Below, piece by piece: positions 47,093-58,650 of a stretch of DNA of 64,000 nt. The DNA is taken from positions 42,300,688 through 42,364,687 of the forward strand of contig OX246739.1 in the NCBI GenBank assembly GCA_945910005.1. The letters run 5' to 3'. A program made the position numbers and the translations under genes. How positions within the stretch are numbered: position 1 is the stretch's first letter; each line of letters begins with the position of its first letter. Under the pieces are notes generated by a model. The model had not been told where the DNA came from, did not search any database, and saw only the letters and a program-made list of their open reading frames with translations. The DNA is from Isoperla grammatica. Taxonomy: Eukaryota > Arthropoda > Insecta > Plecoptera > Perlodidae.

Positions 47093-48171
47093 GTGTGACG
47101 CAATTATAAGAGAGAACGTCCATGAGGAACGAAAACGAATATTGTGCCCGTAAGTTTTAAAGTTACCATACTTGTTCAATATGATGTATTATAATCATAA
47201 TTTCAAAATAGCGAGGCAACAGATAGTTCAACATGTGAATCGTTTGTTTACATTTTTCAAATTTAAACCAAAAGTGATTAACGATATTTTTTTCATTTAG
47301 AGAATCGTTCGCCAAGTTTTTCACTAAACTGTTTTGCCGAATAAAGAGCGACTCCGTCATTATTGTGATTTGTGTTAGGACATTCATGTTATTTCACAAA
47401 AACAAAACCATGTTTTACTCTGTGTGCTTCCGAGACACACGTACACAAAATAATAATGCTATTCATAAATAACGTGTTTTGCATTTCAAAACCCGCCGCT
47501 TGTTTAATCAAGTTGCTTTGGTCGTGAGCCCAAATTATCATTTTAACTATATTACAACTGCGTCACTTGTTGTAATAAAAAAGATTTGATCATTGTTCGA
47601 TTCTCTGACACAGGAAAAGCTGAATATTCAAAAACAAAAAGGACGATCATTTGGGCACGACGCGAAACCAATAACTATGTCAAATGTTCGGTATTCATGA
47701 TGCGAAGAACAACGGCAGCCCCAGCGGAGTTGGTCTTGTAACTTAAAACATGACCAACCCCACAAGCACTTCAGAGTATGTTGGATTTAAGAATTTCAAG
47801 TCACGTATTTAATCCATTTCCGACCGGGTCACGTTATTGCAATTTCCTGAAATATTGAGGCAGTCTTGTAGTTCTTTACGAAAACATGCTTACTTATGGA
47901 TTTCGCCTGTGATCGAATATATCTCTCTCAGCAACCTCTCATTTCACTAACAACCAACATAAGTAAGTAGTGTGTATGGCTAGCGTGATTGCTTTAATAA
48001 TTACTATTTATTTATTTTACAAACACAAAGCAACCAATGTAATACAGTATATGTATATTTGTTATTTCTTTTGTCAATATACAAAACATGGTGGTAATAC
48101 GATGATATAGATTTTAAGCTTAAGCCAGCTTTATGGATAATGTATGGAGTGACATTAATTCTAATAAACGT

Positions 48172-48384
48172 TTGCCCCGACTAGAATGGAAAGAGCACTG
48201 GTACGTAGAGAGCCGAGGATCCGGGTTCGATCGGGACAATTATTAGCTCCAATGGAGATACAGCAATTGGCACTACTGACTCCCGACTGAAGGTTTTCAC
48301 GATGTTTACCTCAGTCACATGCAAGACGAATGCTGGGACTGAGTAATAGTATTGATTGATATTGTATTGATTGATTGATTGATT
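48172..48384 (+). mobile_element. tRNA-derived SINE with (ATTG)n tail
   Basis: The head CCGACTAGAATGGAAAGAGC and GGTACGTAGAGAGCC are followed by B-box-like GGGTTCGATCGGG at about 48222. A body of about 110 bp follows, then a 3' tail of ATTG/TTGA repeats. It is a different family from the 24420 SINE. Confidence 0.7.
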
Positions 48385-50454
48385 GCCCGATAGAATAGTC
48401 CGAACAGCCAGAACAGAGCGAATACTAGTCTCGTTCTGATTTACGCACAGACGAGAAACTCAATCTCTTTGGACAAATTCATTTACTCGATTCGCTCGAT
48501 TCTTCCGGAGTAAAATGTTCATGAGGAAACGGACCTACCCCCCTCCCCTCCCCCCCCCCCTCCCCCCAGATGTGAGTCTGAGCCAATCAGCGAGTGGCTT
48601 TTTAAGTCTGGCATAATTTGATTTGCCACTCAGCATCCACAAGGTTGCTAATGAATACTTTAGTTAGGATGACTGTAATACCGGAGACAGAAAACAAGAA
48701 AATGCAATTAGATTTAGCTTAATATTTGTCACATACGTTACTTCATAACATAATCTATGACGTCATTACCTTGTTAGATACGTCGAAGAAATTATAACAA
48801 CGACTTACTTAGTAGGAAAACCCACGGATCCTTTAGAAGTCATTTCCGGGTTATGAAACCCTACAATAGCTAATTGAATTCTTTGACTGAATTTGTTTGA
48901 CATTATTAATACGAGAATTTCCATAATATTTTAATTCATTTTAATTATATTTCGCTTTCATCAATACTGCCATAAATGTGTTATGTTACAGACTTACGAC
49001 GTTTGAAGCCGGGAAGGTACAGCTTCCCGATTCAATTACTAGGTAAATACAAAAATTAAACTTCAAGGGCGACATAATTAACTATATATTTTCTAAGATG
49101 GTATTTTTTTTTTTTCAAACAAAACTATAAATACGTATTTACAAAAATAAAATCGTCAAATTTCCTCTTAACAATTACAAGGACTCTTCAGACACGAGTA
49201 ATATGTTATGTCAGTTAAATAAACTAAAAAATACCCCTCATTTTTTTATTTTTTTATTTTTAAAATTAGGTCATTGACATATTATTTCTTCTCTTGTCGA
49301 AATCTGTCGGAAGTTACATCTCGAAATTGAAAACACATGACACAATCTCTAATAACACTTTCATTTTTCGTTTGAATTCCAACTTGAATACTCTTTTTAA
49401 TGAGGCGAGCTGAAGAGATCGTTAACATATAATGTTAGAGTTTCGTTTGCCTCGTTATTTGCGTTCTACGAAGTACGATGGTGGAGAACGTTTCTGTGGA
49501 AGTAGCACACGAAGGGGTCTTTCAGACTGAACTAGATCTGGGACCAAAACATCGCACACTCTCACCAAATAATTGTATATCGATGCCATGCACAAGGTGT
49601 GACGCACGTCATTATCTTGCGGAAACTGGTGGCCCAATAGAAACACGAGTGACGCACCATAAACAAGGGGAGCTTTTACGTCTTCATTGTTGATGCGAAT
49701 ACGTGAGAGAACTTCCATCGTTTTAGTTGTAGATAGGTTAACAATGTACACATGGAGAAAAATACAGGTGTCAGTCTATTATTCAAGATGTGAAAGGTTA
49801 GGGGGGGAAAGTCAAGCATGTACATCTATGATGACACAACCCAACTTGCTGTTCAACTGTGAATGACGAAGGCATCTAATTGCTCAAATTATCTCGTAGT
49901 TTTCAAAGAGTTTCACTCATTTTTTTAACTAGCTTTTTTTTATACATATGCTAAATATTTTGTAAACAAACCTGTTAGTAGAGAGAGAGTTTGTTTATTT
50001 ATATAATATGCATGCCAGTATTTATAATTGGCGTGTGTGTGAATGACAAATGTATCTACATGCGTTACACAAGAGCCGGGCATTGCAATATACTTGCAGA
50101 GTATTCCGACAAACATGATGTGGCAATAGAGATGTTTACAAACAGCGAGATGACCATGCTTTAATATTTAATGTAAGTATTGTCTATTGCTATATGGAAA
50201 TGCATTGATAAACATCTACAATCATGTGTGTATTAACTCAAGTCCACGAAGCAAAGGACGGAGGTACTCATTCCCAGTCCCGCAGGTAATAACTATACAC
50301 ATGCAATGTTTATAAGCTTACATGCATTATACAATGTCATTCATAATAATCGAGTTTCGACCCAGATAAAATACATCCCCCACAATGGTATGTGTTCCCA
50401 CCAAAATGTCTAACTTCAATATTGGAAAGCAGTTCCAGCGCTGTGAAGTAGCGT

Positions 50455-50605
50455 GATAAAGTCGTTCCACACCAACCTTGTGGATGCTGACGTCAAATGA
50501 GTGAGGCATTGTCCAACCAAATGTTATTTCCAAAAGCTACCCACTGATTGGCTCCGACTCGCTTACCTATGACGTCAGCATGCTGTGGAACCACTTTACT
50601 GACAG
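50455..50605. repeat. Inverted-repeat block, possible MITE
   Basis: GATAAAGTCGTTCCACA...GTGGATGCTGACGTCA pairs with TGACGTCAGCATGCTGTGGA...CACTTTACTGAC. Spacing and ends are imprecise. Confidence 0.45.
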
Positions 50606-50735
50606 ATAGCATTCCAGAGTCTGTACACGAAAGTATAGTCATCGTCATGATGCAAAATCATATTACTTCAAAGTTCAAACGGACAGCTGTCGCGCGCTAT
50701 ATGTCAGATAACATATTCCAACAACATCGATTCAG

Positions 50736-51571
50736 GGTTAGCGGACATAACGTCCAATACTTTTGGTTCAATAAATAATTCGTCCAATAAATATGGTCCA
50801 TTCCAAGTGGTCCAGGGGAAATGGTCCATTGCATAAGGTCCAATCATGGATATGGTCCAATCATGAATATGGTCCAATCATGAATATGGTCCATTAAATT
50901 TTGTCAAGTGAATAACCGTGGATGTGGCACTTAACAATAAGCTACCTAAATTAAATTGAAAAACGAGCAACATGATAATGAACGAGTAATTGCACAAATA
51001 GCAGGAGGGCACAGGCAAATTCGTCCACCGGTCTCTCGGCGTTACCTTTCTAACCAGAAGCAGGTCGAAGCAACAACACATACAACAACGAACAATTACA
51101 ACAGCCAACAATTACAATACATATAAGGACGAAGGACGACTGGAGCCCTATCTTCGAGCTTTAAGCTACAAGTTAAAGGCAAACCCAGCAGAAGTTGCAG
51201 CAGACAATATGGCAGAAAACTAGTGACATTGAGGAAAACTCATAATAATTAAGTAACCCAAAATCCAATGTAACCTAATCAATAATAGTGTTGAAACAAT
51301 ATCGATTTCCTCAACTTATTTCGTGCCTACTGTTCTGTCGTTACGACTGGACATGATAATTTCGGCATTAAATAATTAACGTTAATTTAAGCATGGACGA
51401 AATGATATGGGTTTGGACTTTTTTGGCCCATTTGTTAGTTGGACCATAATGGTTTTGGACATTAATACATGGACGAAGTATGGGCTTGGACTATTTTTCA
51501 CGTTGGACCAATTTGTAAGTTGGACTATTACATTTTTGGACGTTTTGAATTGGACGATTTGTCCTGTAAGC
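50736..51571. mobile_element. 836-bp non-autonomous transposon with GTCCA arrays, 8-bp target duplication
   Basis: Flanked by the perfect 8-mer CGATTCAG (50728-50735 and 51572-51579). Terminal inverted repeats GGTTAGCGGACATAACGTCC and, as complement, GCTTACAGGACAAATCGTCC. The first 170 bp contain about nine GTCCA motifs at irregular 14-25 bp spacing; the last 180 bp contain about ten TGGAC motifs (the complement), so both sets point inward. No ORF of note in between. The 8-bp duplication fits hAT, P or similar superfamilies. Confidence 0.85.
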
Positions 51572-51694
51572 CGATTCAGTGCTATTTGTCCGCGCATTCC
51601 ACAGTGTTTCATATATATCTTGGCCTTTCAGGTATGAAAAAATTAAAATCAAGCAATATGATAGTCAGGTCACTAAAGGCATAGATTAAATATA

Positions 51695-52077
51695 CAGTGG
51701 CGTATCCAAGAGGGGAGGGGGGGGGGGGGGGGGTACAAGGGGCCTTTCGCAAAGGAAAAGTGGAAATTAGATATGATTGGAAAAAAGATGGAAATATAAA
51801 TATACAGTACCTATTTTTGTATTAAATACCAAAGACATAAGTTTTTGTTAAAAATACACACATCGCACTATAATTCTAAGCTTTTTCCTGTTGCCAGAAA
51901 TGTAGTAATTTTAGTTCAGTGGGCCGCTGTAAAACGAACAGATTTGCACCAACATGACCTTGACGAGAAAATTTGTCCGGGGGGGGGGGGGGGGGGGACC
52001 ACCCGTCTATTTTTGGTTCCACTCTCTATAATATGAGTTAAACCCTCCCCCTTTCCAAAATCCTGGATACGCCACTG
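51695..52077. mobile_element. hAT-like non-autonomous element B, 383 bp
   Basis: Ends CAGTGGCGTATCCAAGAG and, as complement, CAGTGGCGTATCCAGGA, flanked by the perfect 8-mer TAAATATA (51687-51694 and 52078-52085). Poly-G tracts lie near both ends (51719-51733 and 51979-51997). The same terminal sequence type as element A at 46735. Confidence 0.88.
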
Positions 52078-53522
52078 TAAATATATCCAAGGTTCTGCCA
52101 TGACGTTTCAACACGATTTTGTGGGGGTTATATTCAGAAGGAATATTGAATATTAATTACCCAAAATCCAATAATCCACGCGAGCGGAGCCGAGGGCAAC
52201 AGCTTGTGACACTGGGGGCCACATGTATACACGGATATCATCCTCCCTCCCCCTCCCCCCCTCCCCCCTCACACACACAATACACGTCATTATACTAGAG
52301 ACATGAGCCACAATTAAACTCCATGTGACGGCTATAGTTGATTGAACCTGTTGATTGTTGTACAGCAATCCACTGAACATGTGTTCACTTTCATTAAAAA
52401 CGTAGACCTTTACATTTACGTATGTTAAACGTTAAAACAAAGTTGTATACTTTTAAAAATCTACTTGATTTAACTCTGTAGTTCGTTTGTGATTATATGA
52501 TTTCTAACACTTAAAAAAAGTCTTGTTGTTTATAAATATGCAACTAAATAATGCAAATTTAAACAAATTTGACACATTGAGTTGCTAGACTTTGACTACG
52601 TTAAAGAGTGTTTGTTTCTGAATCCAGTACAAAAAAGAAGCATGTTGTTGTTTTTTGGTAGAGGTCAAAATGTATTTCTCCTCAAGTATGAAACCCATTA
52701 GTCCCTATGTGAGGAACAAGGTTGAGCGGTTTTTGGTACGTCCGCAGTGATGGCTTCAAGGCTTTAGCTGATCTTGGCATAGACATGGAGGAATTACGTA
52801 AGAGCTTCATCTTTGCTGCCTGATTTTGCCAACAGTATTTACAGGAAGATCGACGTGTCAAACGAACTGAGTCCTCAAACTTTTGAACATGAAGGTATTC
52901 ACTTATATTTCCGTATATAATTTGTACTTTTGGGTATTATTTATGTTTAAAAATAGTGCATGAAAAAACTCAATATTTACAAGTCTATGAGTATACACAG
53001 GTAAAGTTGTTGTTTAATTAATTTTTTAAGTATAATATTATAGGCAATCGGGAAAATCTATATAGAACCAAACGAAATCTAAATGTTTTGAACATACATA
53101 CGTTTAATTTGTTTATGCATGATTCATCGTTACTACTATTATCTTTCTATCACAATTCAGAGTGATGTGGTTCATACAATATGCCAAATAGAACTTTAGA
53201 AAAGAAAGTGGAAATTTTTGGCCTCTCAGAAGTGAAGAATACACACACAAAAATATGTATATGTGTATAACACAGCATTATATCAAATATTGACATATAT
53301 AAACGTTGTTGTTTTATTTTAGATAGTATAATCATATGCAAAATATGACATTGTATAACACTGTTAAGTTCTCGTAATCTCGATGCTTTAAAATTATGTT
53401 ATAACATCGTTTCTGTCATCGGAAAGTTACTAGAAATGTAAATTGGTAAATCAATCACTCATACGGTAATTTTCATACCATCTAATTCTAATATATTTTA
53501 ATTGTTGAGATAAATCATTTTA

Positions 53523-53715
53523 TTATCTTTACTCGGGGAATTTTAAACCCCTAATAATGATGATCAATGGTTGGACATGCACATCAAAATTTAGTGTCCC
53601 TTCTGGCCCGCGGTAAAATCGATCCATACTGCTCTGCCTGTCGTACGAGGGGACTAAAAGGGCCAACACCACCTTGTGGTTAAGTGCATCGTTAGCAGCG
53701 TTTAACATCATCAAT
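53523..53715. repeat. Possible dispersed repeat
   Basis: A GC-richer stretch with GGCCCGCGGTAAAATCGATC, CTGTCGTACGAGGGGACTAA and GGCCAACACCACCTTGTGGT, looking like a SINE-type body. No second copy in the window, so this is a guess from composition. Confidence 0.25.
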
Positions 53716-54087
53716 CAACAATTCAATTTTCACAAATATGCGGAAATGTGTTGAATAAATCAACCCGTATGGGGACTAAAAAGCGTGGAAGTGGTGAGCG
53801 CACTTCTCACTCGTTGCTCTGACGTCGGATAAGTGATGACGTCAGTGACAGAGATTCAGTGTAGACTCATGCTGCAGTGCTGCTGCCTTGCTCATAATTA
53901 CCCGATAACGAGAACAGTTTCCCTGTTTGGGCGTTAAAACCGCCAGGACGTTGAGATGCATCGTCATTTACTCATTCAAAACAACAATGTCGAGAAGCAA
54001 TATCGCGCTAAGTCGAGGTAATTAATTTAGAACAAAAGTAGAGACAGGTATTTATATATAATAAAAATAAAAAAAAAATAACATTAA

Positions 54088-54305
54088 TAGTCTACCCACT
54101 CAGTAAAAAGACTGATTTTCAGTGGGGGACTTTAATTTAAAGCGACTAAACCAACCCTGTAGTCTCCGAACACCATCGACGAGTGAGCGATAACCACTCA
54201 AAGATCGATATGTCAAATACGAAACATATGAATCAGTGATTGGACAGTGCGAACACCTGCGGACAAATGCCAGAATCAACGAGGCCGATTCAGAACAACT
54301 TTGAA
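54088..54305 (-). mobile_element. SINE body copy 3 (truncated)
   Basis: Same family and orientation as 32632, with high similarity from GTCTACCCACTCAGT to GGCCGATTCAGAACAACTTT. It stops before the head. Confidence 0.82.
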
Positions 54306-56269
54306 TAACATTAAAATGAAAACATATATTGTTATAGTTGTCAATAGCATTAGTATTTTGCAACTTGTATCTTCAATTATGTATATTGAAGTAATGACTA
54401 ATGAGGTGTTTAGTTTCACCTGACAAGAATGTTACATCGTTTTCGTCAAATTAAAGTATAATTTCGTCAAAAGTAATTGGAAGTAAAAAGTACCCAACAA
54501 TCTCATACAAGTAAATGCCGAAAGTGTCGAACGTGAAACGTTGAACCCAGTTCTTGCGATGAGCGTTCTTGTCGCTTTAGCTTGGAGACAGAAGAACGTT
54601 GCAAGGTAAGACATGGTAAGACACAACGCGTGCAGAAACTCGAGTGTTGGGAGTTACTCTAGCTAGAGAAACCGATACCGACAATGCAAACAACCAACCA
54701 CCGTTTGAGCGAGATGTTGGGATGTCTTGGCACAATAATTCTCGAATATTTGAGCTAAGTTATACAAGTTGGTTTCATCCTATTGTCGTTAACCCTCGAT
54801 GACATTTTTCGATGACATTTTTAGAGAGAGATGAATTCAAAACTCTAACTAATGGTGCGGGAAAAGTATTTAGCATTCACATTTTGTAATCTAAGGGATT
54901 TATTCTAACGTTGTGGTTTCATTACAAATCCCTTTATCATACCACGTGTATTTATACAGCTTTTCATCCCGCATGCGTTCTCTTGAGCGTGATGCGGATT
55001 CCATTCTCGCAGAGGGTTTCAAGTAAAATATTTTAAACATGTATTAGTTTTACGAACGGCATTCCCTAATGATGTCGTTATATCATTATAATCTTGACAA
55101 GATTTAAGCTAAAGATTACATAGGCTACGTCTTCACACAATTCCCTAATTTCTAATTTTGCACAAAATAGAACGATTTCTATGGCCATGTTGCGGATTTG
55201 ACTAGAGTTTAAGAAGCTTACGTTTCTTATGCTTCTTTGAGTTCACCGCTTTGGAAGTTATGGGAATTCTATTTCGTTTTACCTGAGTTATATCTCATGA
55301 CATTCAAATTTGTGCTAAATCAAGTAAGCTTAATTATCTCATTTCTATTGAATATATTATATATCTATATATATAAGTCTACCAAAAATGTATGGCGTAA
55401 TATTTTTTCATTTCATTCCTGGCTTGTTTCCTGCGACATATTTTGTAATGAAGATAGAAATATTAGCGGCTAAACGAATCTAAGACGATGAAGAGACGAA
55501 GCAATTTGTAACTGAATGGGCTATGTTACACATGTGCTTGATTGTTATAAGAAAGGGGAAGAAACGGCCAGGTCTACAATTCCGTACATAAAACATATAT
55601 CGTTGGGTTCTGTTTCAGTATCTTCAAATTTATGAAAATTTAGTAATGATTAGATACAGACTGTCACAGGTGACAATTCCAATTCACAATCAATTTCTTT
55701 AAATAATTGCGGTATAAAGTGATTTTTAATAATTGTTATTGACCACACAAGAAAACGATTTAAAATATTTTTCAAGAGAAAATGTGTACAAAATTTGTTG
55801 ATTTCTTAATTGTTTAGCTCACTTTTTGTTGGCAAAAAATGATATTTCAAATTTATCCGAAAACGTTACTTTAAAGAAAGTAAGAAAGAAAGAAAGTAAT
55901 GTATAAATGTAACACTTTCTAGTATTGTGTATATGGAATCAGGCTGAAAGGTTTGTTGTAATTGAAGTAATTATGAAGCTGTTGTATACTAAAACAATAT
56001 AAAATAAAAATGTGAATAATTGTATTGTCAAATATTATGTTAACTAGAGATAGAGTCCACACTTAAGTGGTGGATTTGTTGTAGGTATGGTAAATTAGTC
56101 CATAAGGTAATATGTACTTGCATTATAATATGTAAAAAAAGCAAATTGCTAAATAAAAGTTCTACTACTAAAAAAAAATAAAATAAAAAAAAAAAAAAAT
56201 GAAATACCATTTGCTCAACATTGCACCCTAATCTCGTTCCAAGTGTAGTGAGTGAAATGTGTGACCTAC

Positions 56270-56411
56270 CTGACTTTCCGACGCCGCCCTGACCCAGAAC
56301 CATCACCTTGAGAGGTTTCTGTCGCGAGCAGAGACCGATCTTGCAGAACGACGACTTGGGTGGCGTGGACGATGTCATGGCTAGAAGAGGGTGGTGATTG
56401 GAGAAAAACAT
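56270..56411 (-). CDS. GTPase exon 1: N-terminus and P-loop
   Basis: First coding exon. It encodes a short Ser/Pro/Cys-containing N-terminal extension, then KPLKVMVLGQGGVGKS, the beta-1 strand and P-loop (GxxxxGKS) that binds the nucleotide phosphates. The donor is TCAG|GTAGGT at 56269-56268. The last base (G) joins CC of exon 2 to make an Ala codon, giving GKS-A-LVVRF, as expected for a Ras G domain. Two in-frame starts are possible: 56411 (M-FFSNHH) and 56378 (M-TSSTPP). An in-frame TGA upstream of 56411 makes that the most distal choice. Both have G at -3, so neither is favoured. An acceptor-like TTTGGTTCCAG ends at 56484, suggesting a further 5' non-coding exon upstream. Confidence 0.85.
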
Positions 56412-56483
56412 GCCGCAAGGTGGCGTCCCTGACGTCCCATTATCTCACGTCAGAGCCGAGACCATCATGCATCACGGCGATAT
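56412..56483 (-). promoter_or_regulatory. Probable 5'UTR segment with upstream ATGs
   Basis: Between the likely acceptor (AG at 56485-56484, behind a T-rich tract) and the first in-frame start there are three upstream ATGs on the minus strand, beginning at 56472, 56468 and 56465. They open very short frames; the one from 56472 stops after ten codons. Short upstream ORFs can lower translation of the main frame, but that effect is only inferred here. If the acceptor is not used, this stretch is simply proximal upstream sequence. Confidence 0.4.
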
Positions 56484-56573
56484 CTGGAACCAAACAGAAA
56501 TACCAATCAACCACGTTTCTCCCTAAGTTAAAGTATTAGTGAGGGCCCGTCATGATATTCTAACAGTTCATAT

Positions 56574-56662
56574 AAGGGTGGGTACGCAAACCTGGTCCAG
56601 ATTGCAACATAGCGTGGTTGCAATATGTACTGATCTGGATCAGGTTTTCGTAGACACCCTTA
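56574..56662. mobile_element. Short hairpin MITE, 89 bp
   Basis: TAAGGGTGGGTACGCAAACC...TGGTCCAGAT pairs with ATCTGGATCAGGTTTTCGTA...CACCCTTA. It lies about 90 bp upstream of the probable 5'UTR acceptor of the GTPase gene. Confidence 0.7.
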
Positions 56663-57347
56663 ATATGCTTCTTACAGGTGACTTCAAAACTTGAACCGGT
56701 GGAAGTCTATACTAACCAGACTTTGAAATATGCGAGTTAATACGGAAAACTTGGCTTATTTAAAATCAATTTTTCTCATTACGTAAGTTAGATATTCTTC
56801 TCGTTGAAGCATTGAGTAGGATGAGAAAACATTGCAGATTGACGTGTAATTGAGTTCAGTGAGCTACCGCTAATAGTTCGTTTGCTATGACAGGGTAAAT
56901 AGACGCGCGTACGACATATCGCGTCTCCCGCCGATGCTAGCGGCACGGGACTAGTAAAAGCTACGTCACGACCATAAAAAAACGGCCACGCTCAAGGGAA
57001 TATTATCAACTCGAAAATAGTTTATAGCTAATTCCTGGAGTGGGTATGAGGGTTCTAGTTTTCGCTATAATTTTAAAAATAAATTAATATATGTTATGAA
57101 TATTAAATAGAGCTAGGGTTTCGATGTCCTTTAATATCATCTACGTGATTTTGTTGATAACCTGTAGGCTGTAGCTTGTCAATCAGTTCAATTCATTTGC
57201 TTCATTGTTGTCTTGCTGACTTTTGTCATTCATTCATTTTGTCACTTTGTTGTTTGTTGTTTGTTGTTTTGTGGCAGCCCATTTACGCCATTTTTAATCA
57301 TGTCAACAACGTTAGTCTCTAGGGCTTAAATGTAGCCGTGCCATAGA

Positions 57348-57492
57348 CGACTACCTTACACATGCTTTCGTCACAGGCGACTGGTTCGTAGCCAATCAGC
57401 GATCGGTATTGGCGCTGGGGTGTCTCGGACGGTTCGCCGGTTGGCTGCGACTGCCCCGGATGTGACGAAAGCAGGTGTAAAGTAATCTTGAG
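57348..57492. mobile_element. Hairpin MITE family X, copy 1
   Basis: Ends GACTACCTTACACATGCTTT and, as complement, AGATTACTTTACACCTGCTT, each followed by CGTCACA. A further diverged inverted pair carries AGCCAATCAGCGATCGGTAT inside. Same family as 63127-63261. Confidence 0.78.
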
Positions 57493-58368
57493 TCCACTAT
57501 ACATGAAAAATACTAATATGCTAATCTGTCAATGCTAATTTGTCAACGCGGAGCGTAACACGAGCCATATCAACATAAGTCTCAAAGTGACATTGCGTCA
57601 ACTTGGTTCTTATGTTCATTGTTTTATGATTATTGCATTCCGTTCTAAAGATACCTCGTAAGAAAACCCCTAGAGTAGAGAGGAACCAATGAGAATGTGA
57701 TGGGGCTATTTCCATTACTACACAATAAAGTGGCATGAGATGTGATTAGCTGGAAATATCTCTTTATATTGAAGATAAACATCCCCGACAACATTAATAC
57801 AACACAAATTTTAAATAAATATTAATAATGCTGTAGTTTGCAAAAGATTGAATGTGACAGAGATAAATACAAATGTTGAAGTAAAAAATGCAGTCTGCTT
57901 TTTGATAGAGCCCATTTTATTCGGCAGACTGATCTCATACGTACGATTACGAATAACATTTATGATTGGATAGTAATATATTCATGAAATGCAATATGCT
58001 CATAGTTTGTCTGTCTACAACACTGACAGCTGACAGTGTTCGGTATGATGGCCGATATATGTAGAAACTGCAATACTTCTACAATAATATCCGGGACGTC
58101 ACGTGAATGTCAAGACTTTTTAAATTTAGCTATTTTAATCGTATTGTTTAGTAATTTATGATTCAATCAAGAACTAGTAAACTTTCGTATCGAGTAGCAG
58201 TGACTGATTGTGTTTGGGGCTGCGCTGCTTGCTGCCCACTCCCTTTTATTTATAGTAAGTGAATGTTATTAAACATTAAATAACGCATATTTCCAGCGAG
58301 CAATGTAGCCTAGGGACTATAAATCAATAAATAATTAATAACAAAATAAAAAATTCGTATTTATAGAG

Positions 58369-58650
58369 TCCACCCACTCAGTACCAAGATTGAATTTCAG
58401 TGGGGGACTTTAATTTAAAGCGACTGAACCAACCCTGTAGGCTCCGAACACCGTCGACGAGTGAGCGATAACCAATGAAATATCTAAATTTCACATACAA
58501 AACATATGAATCAGTGTTTGGACAGAGCACACACCTGCGGACAAATACCAGAATCAACAAAGCCGATTCAGAGCAATTATGAATTGAGTGCTTCGTTGCT
58601 ATAGGACGACTCCAAAGTCACCGTTTAAGGCAGGTCTTTCGTGTCGAATC
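58369..58650 (-). mobile_element. SINE body copy 4
   Basis: Reverse copy, more diverged (GATATTTC region changed). It extends further toward the head than copies 2 and 3, to the GACTCCAAAGTCACCGTTTA segment. The tRNA part is degraded or missing. Confidence 0.8.
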
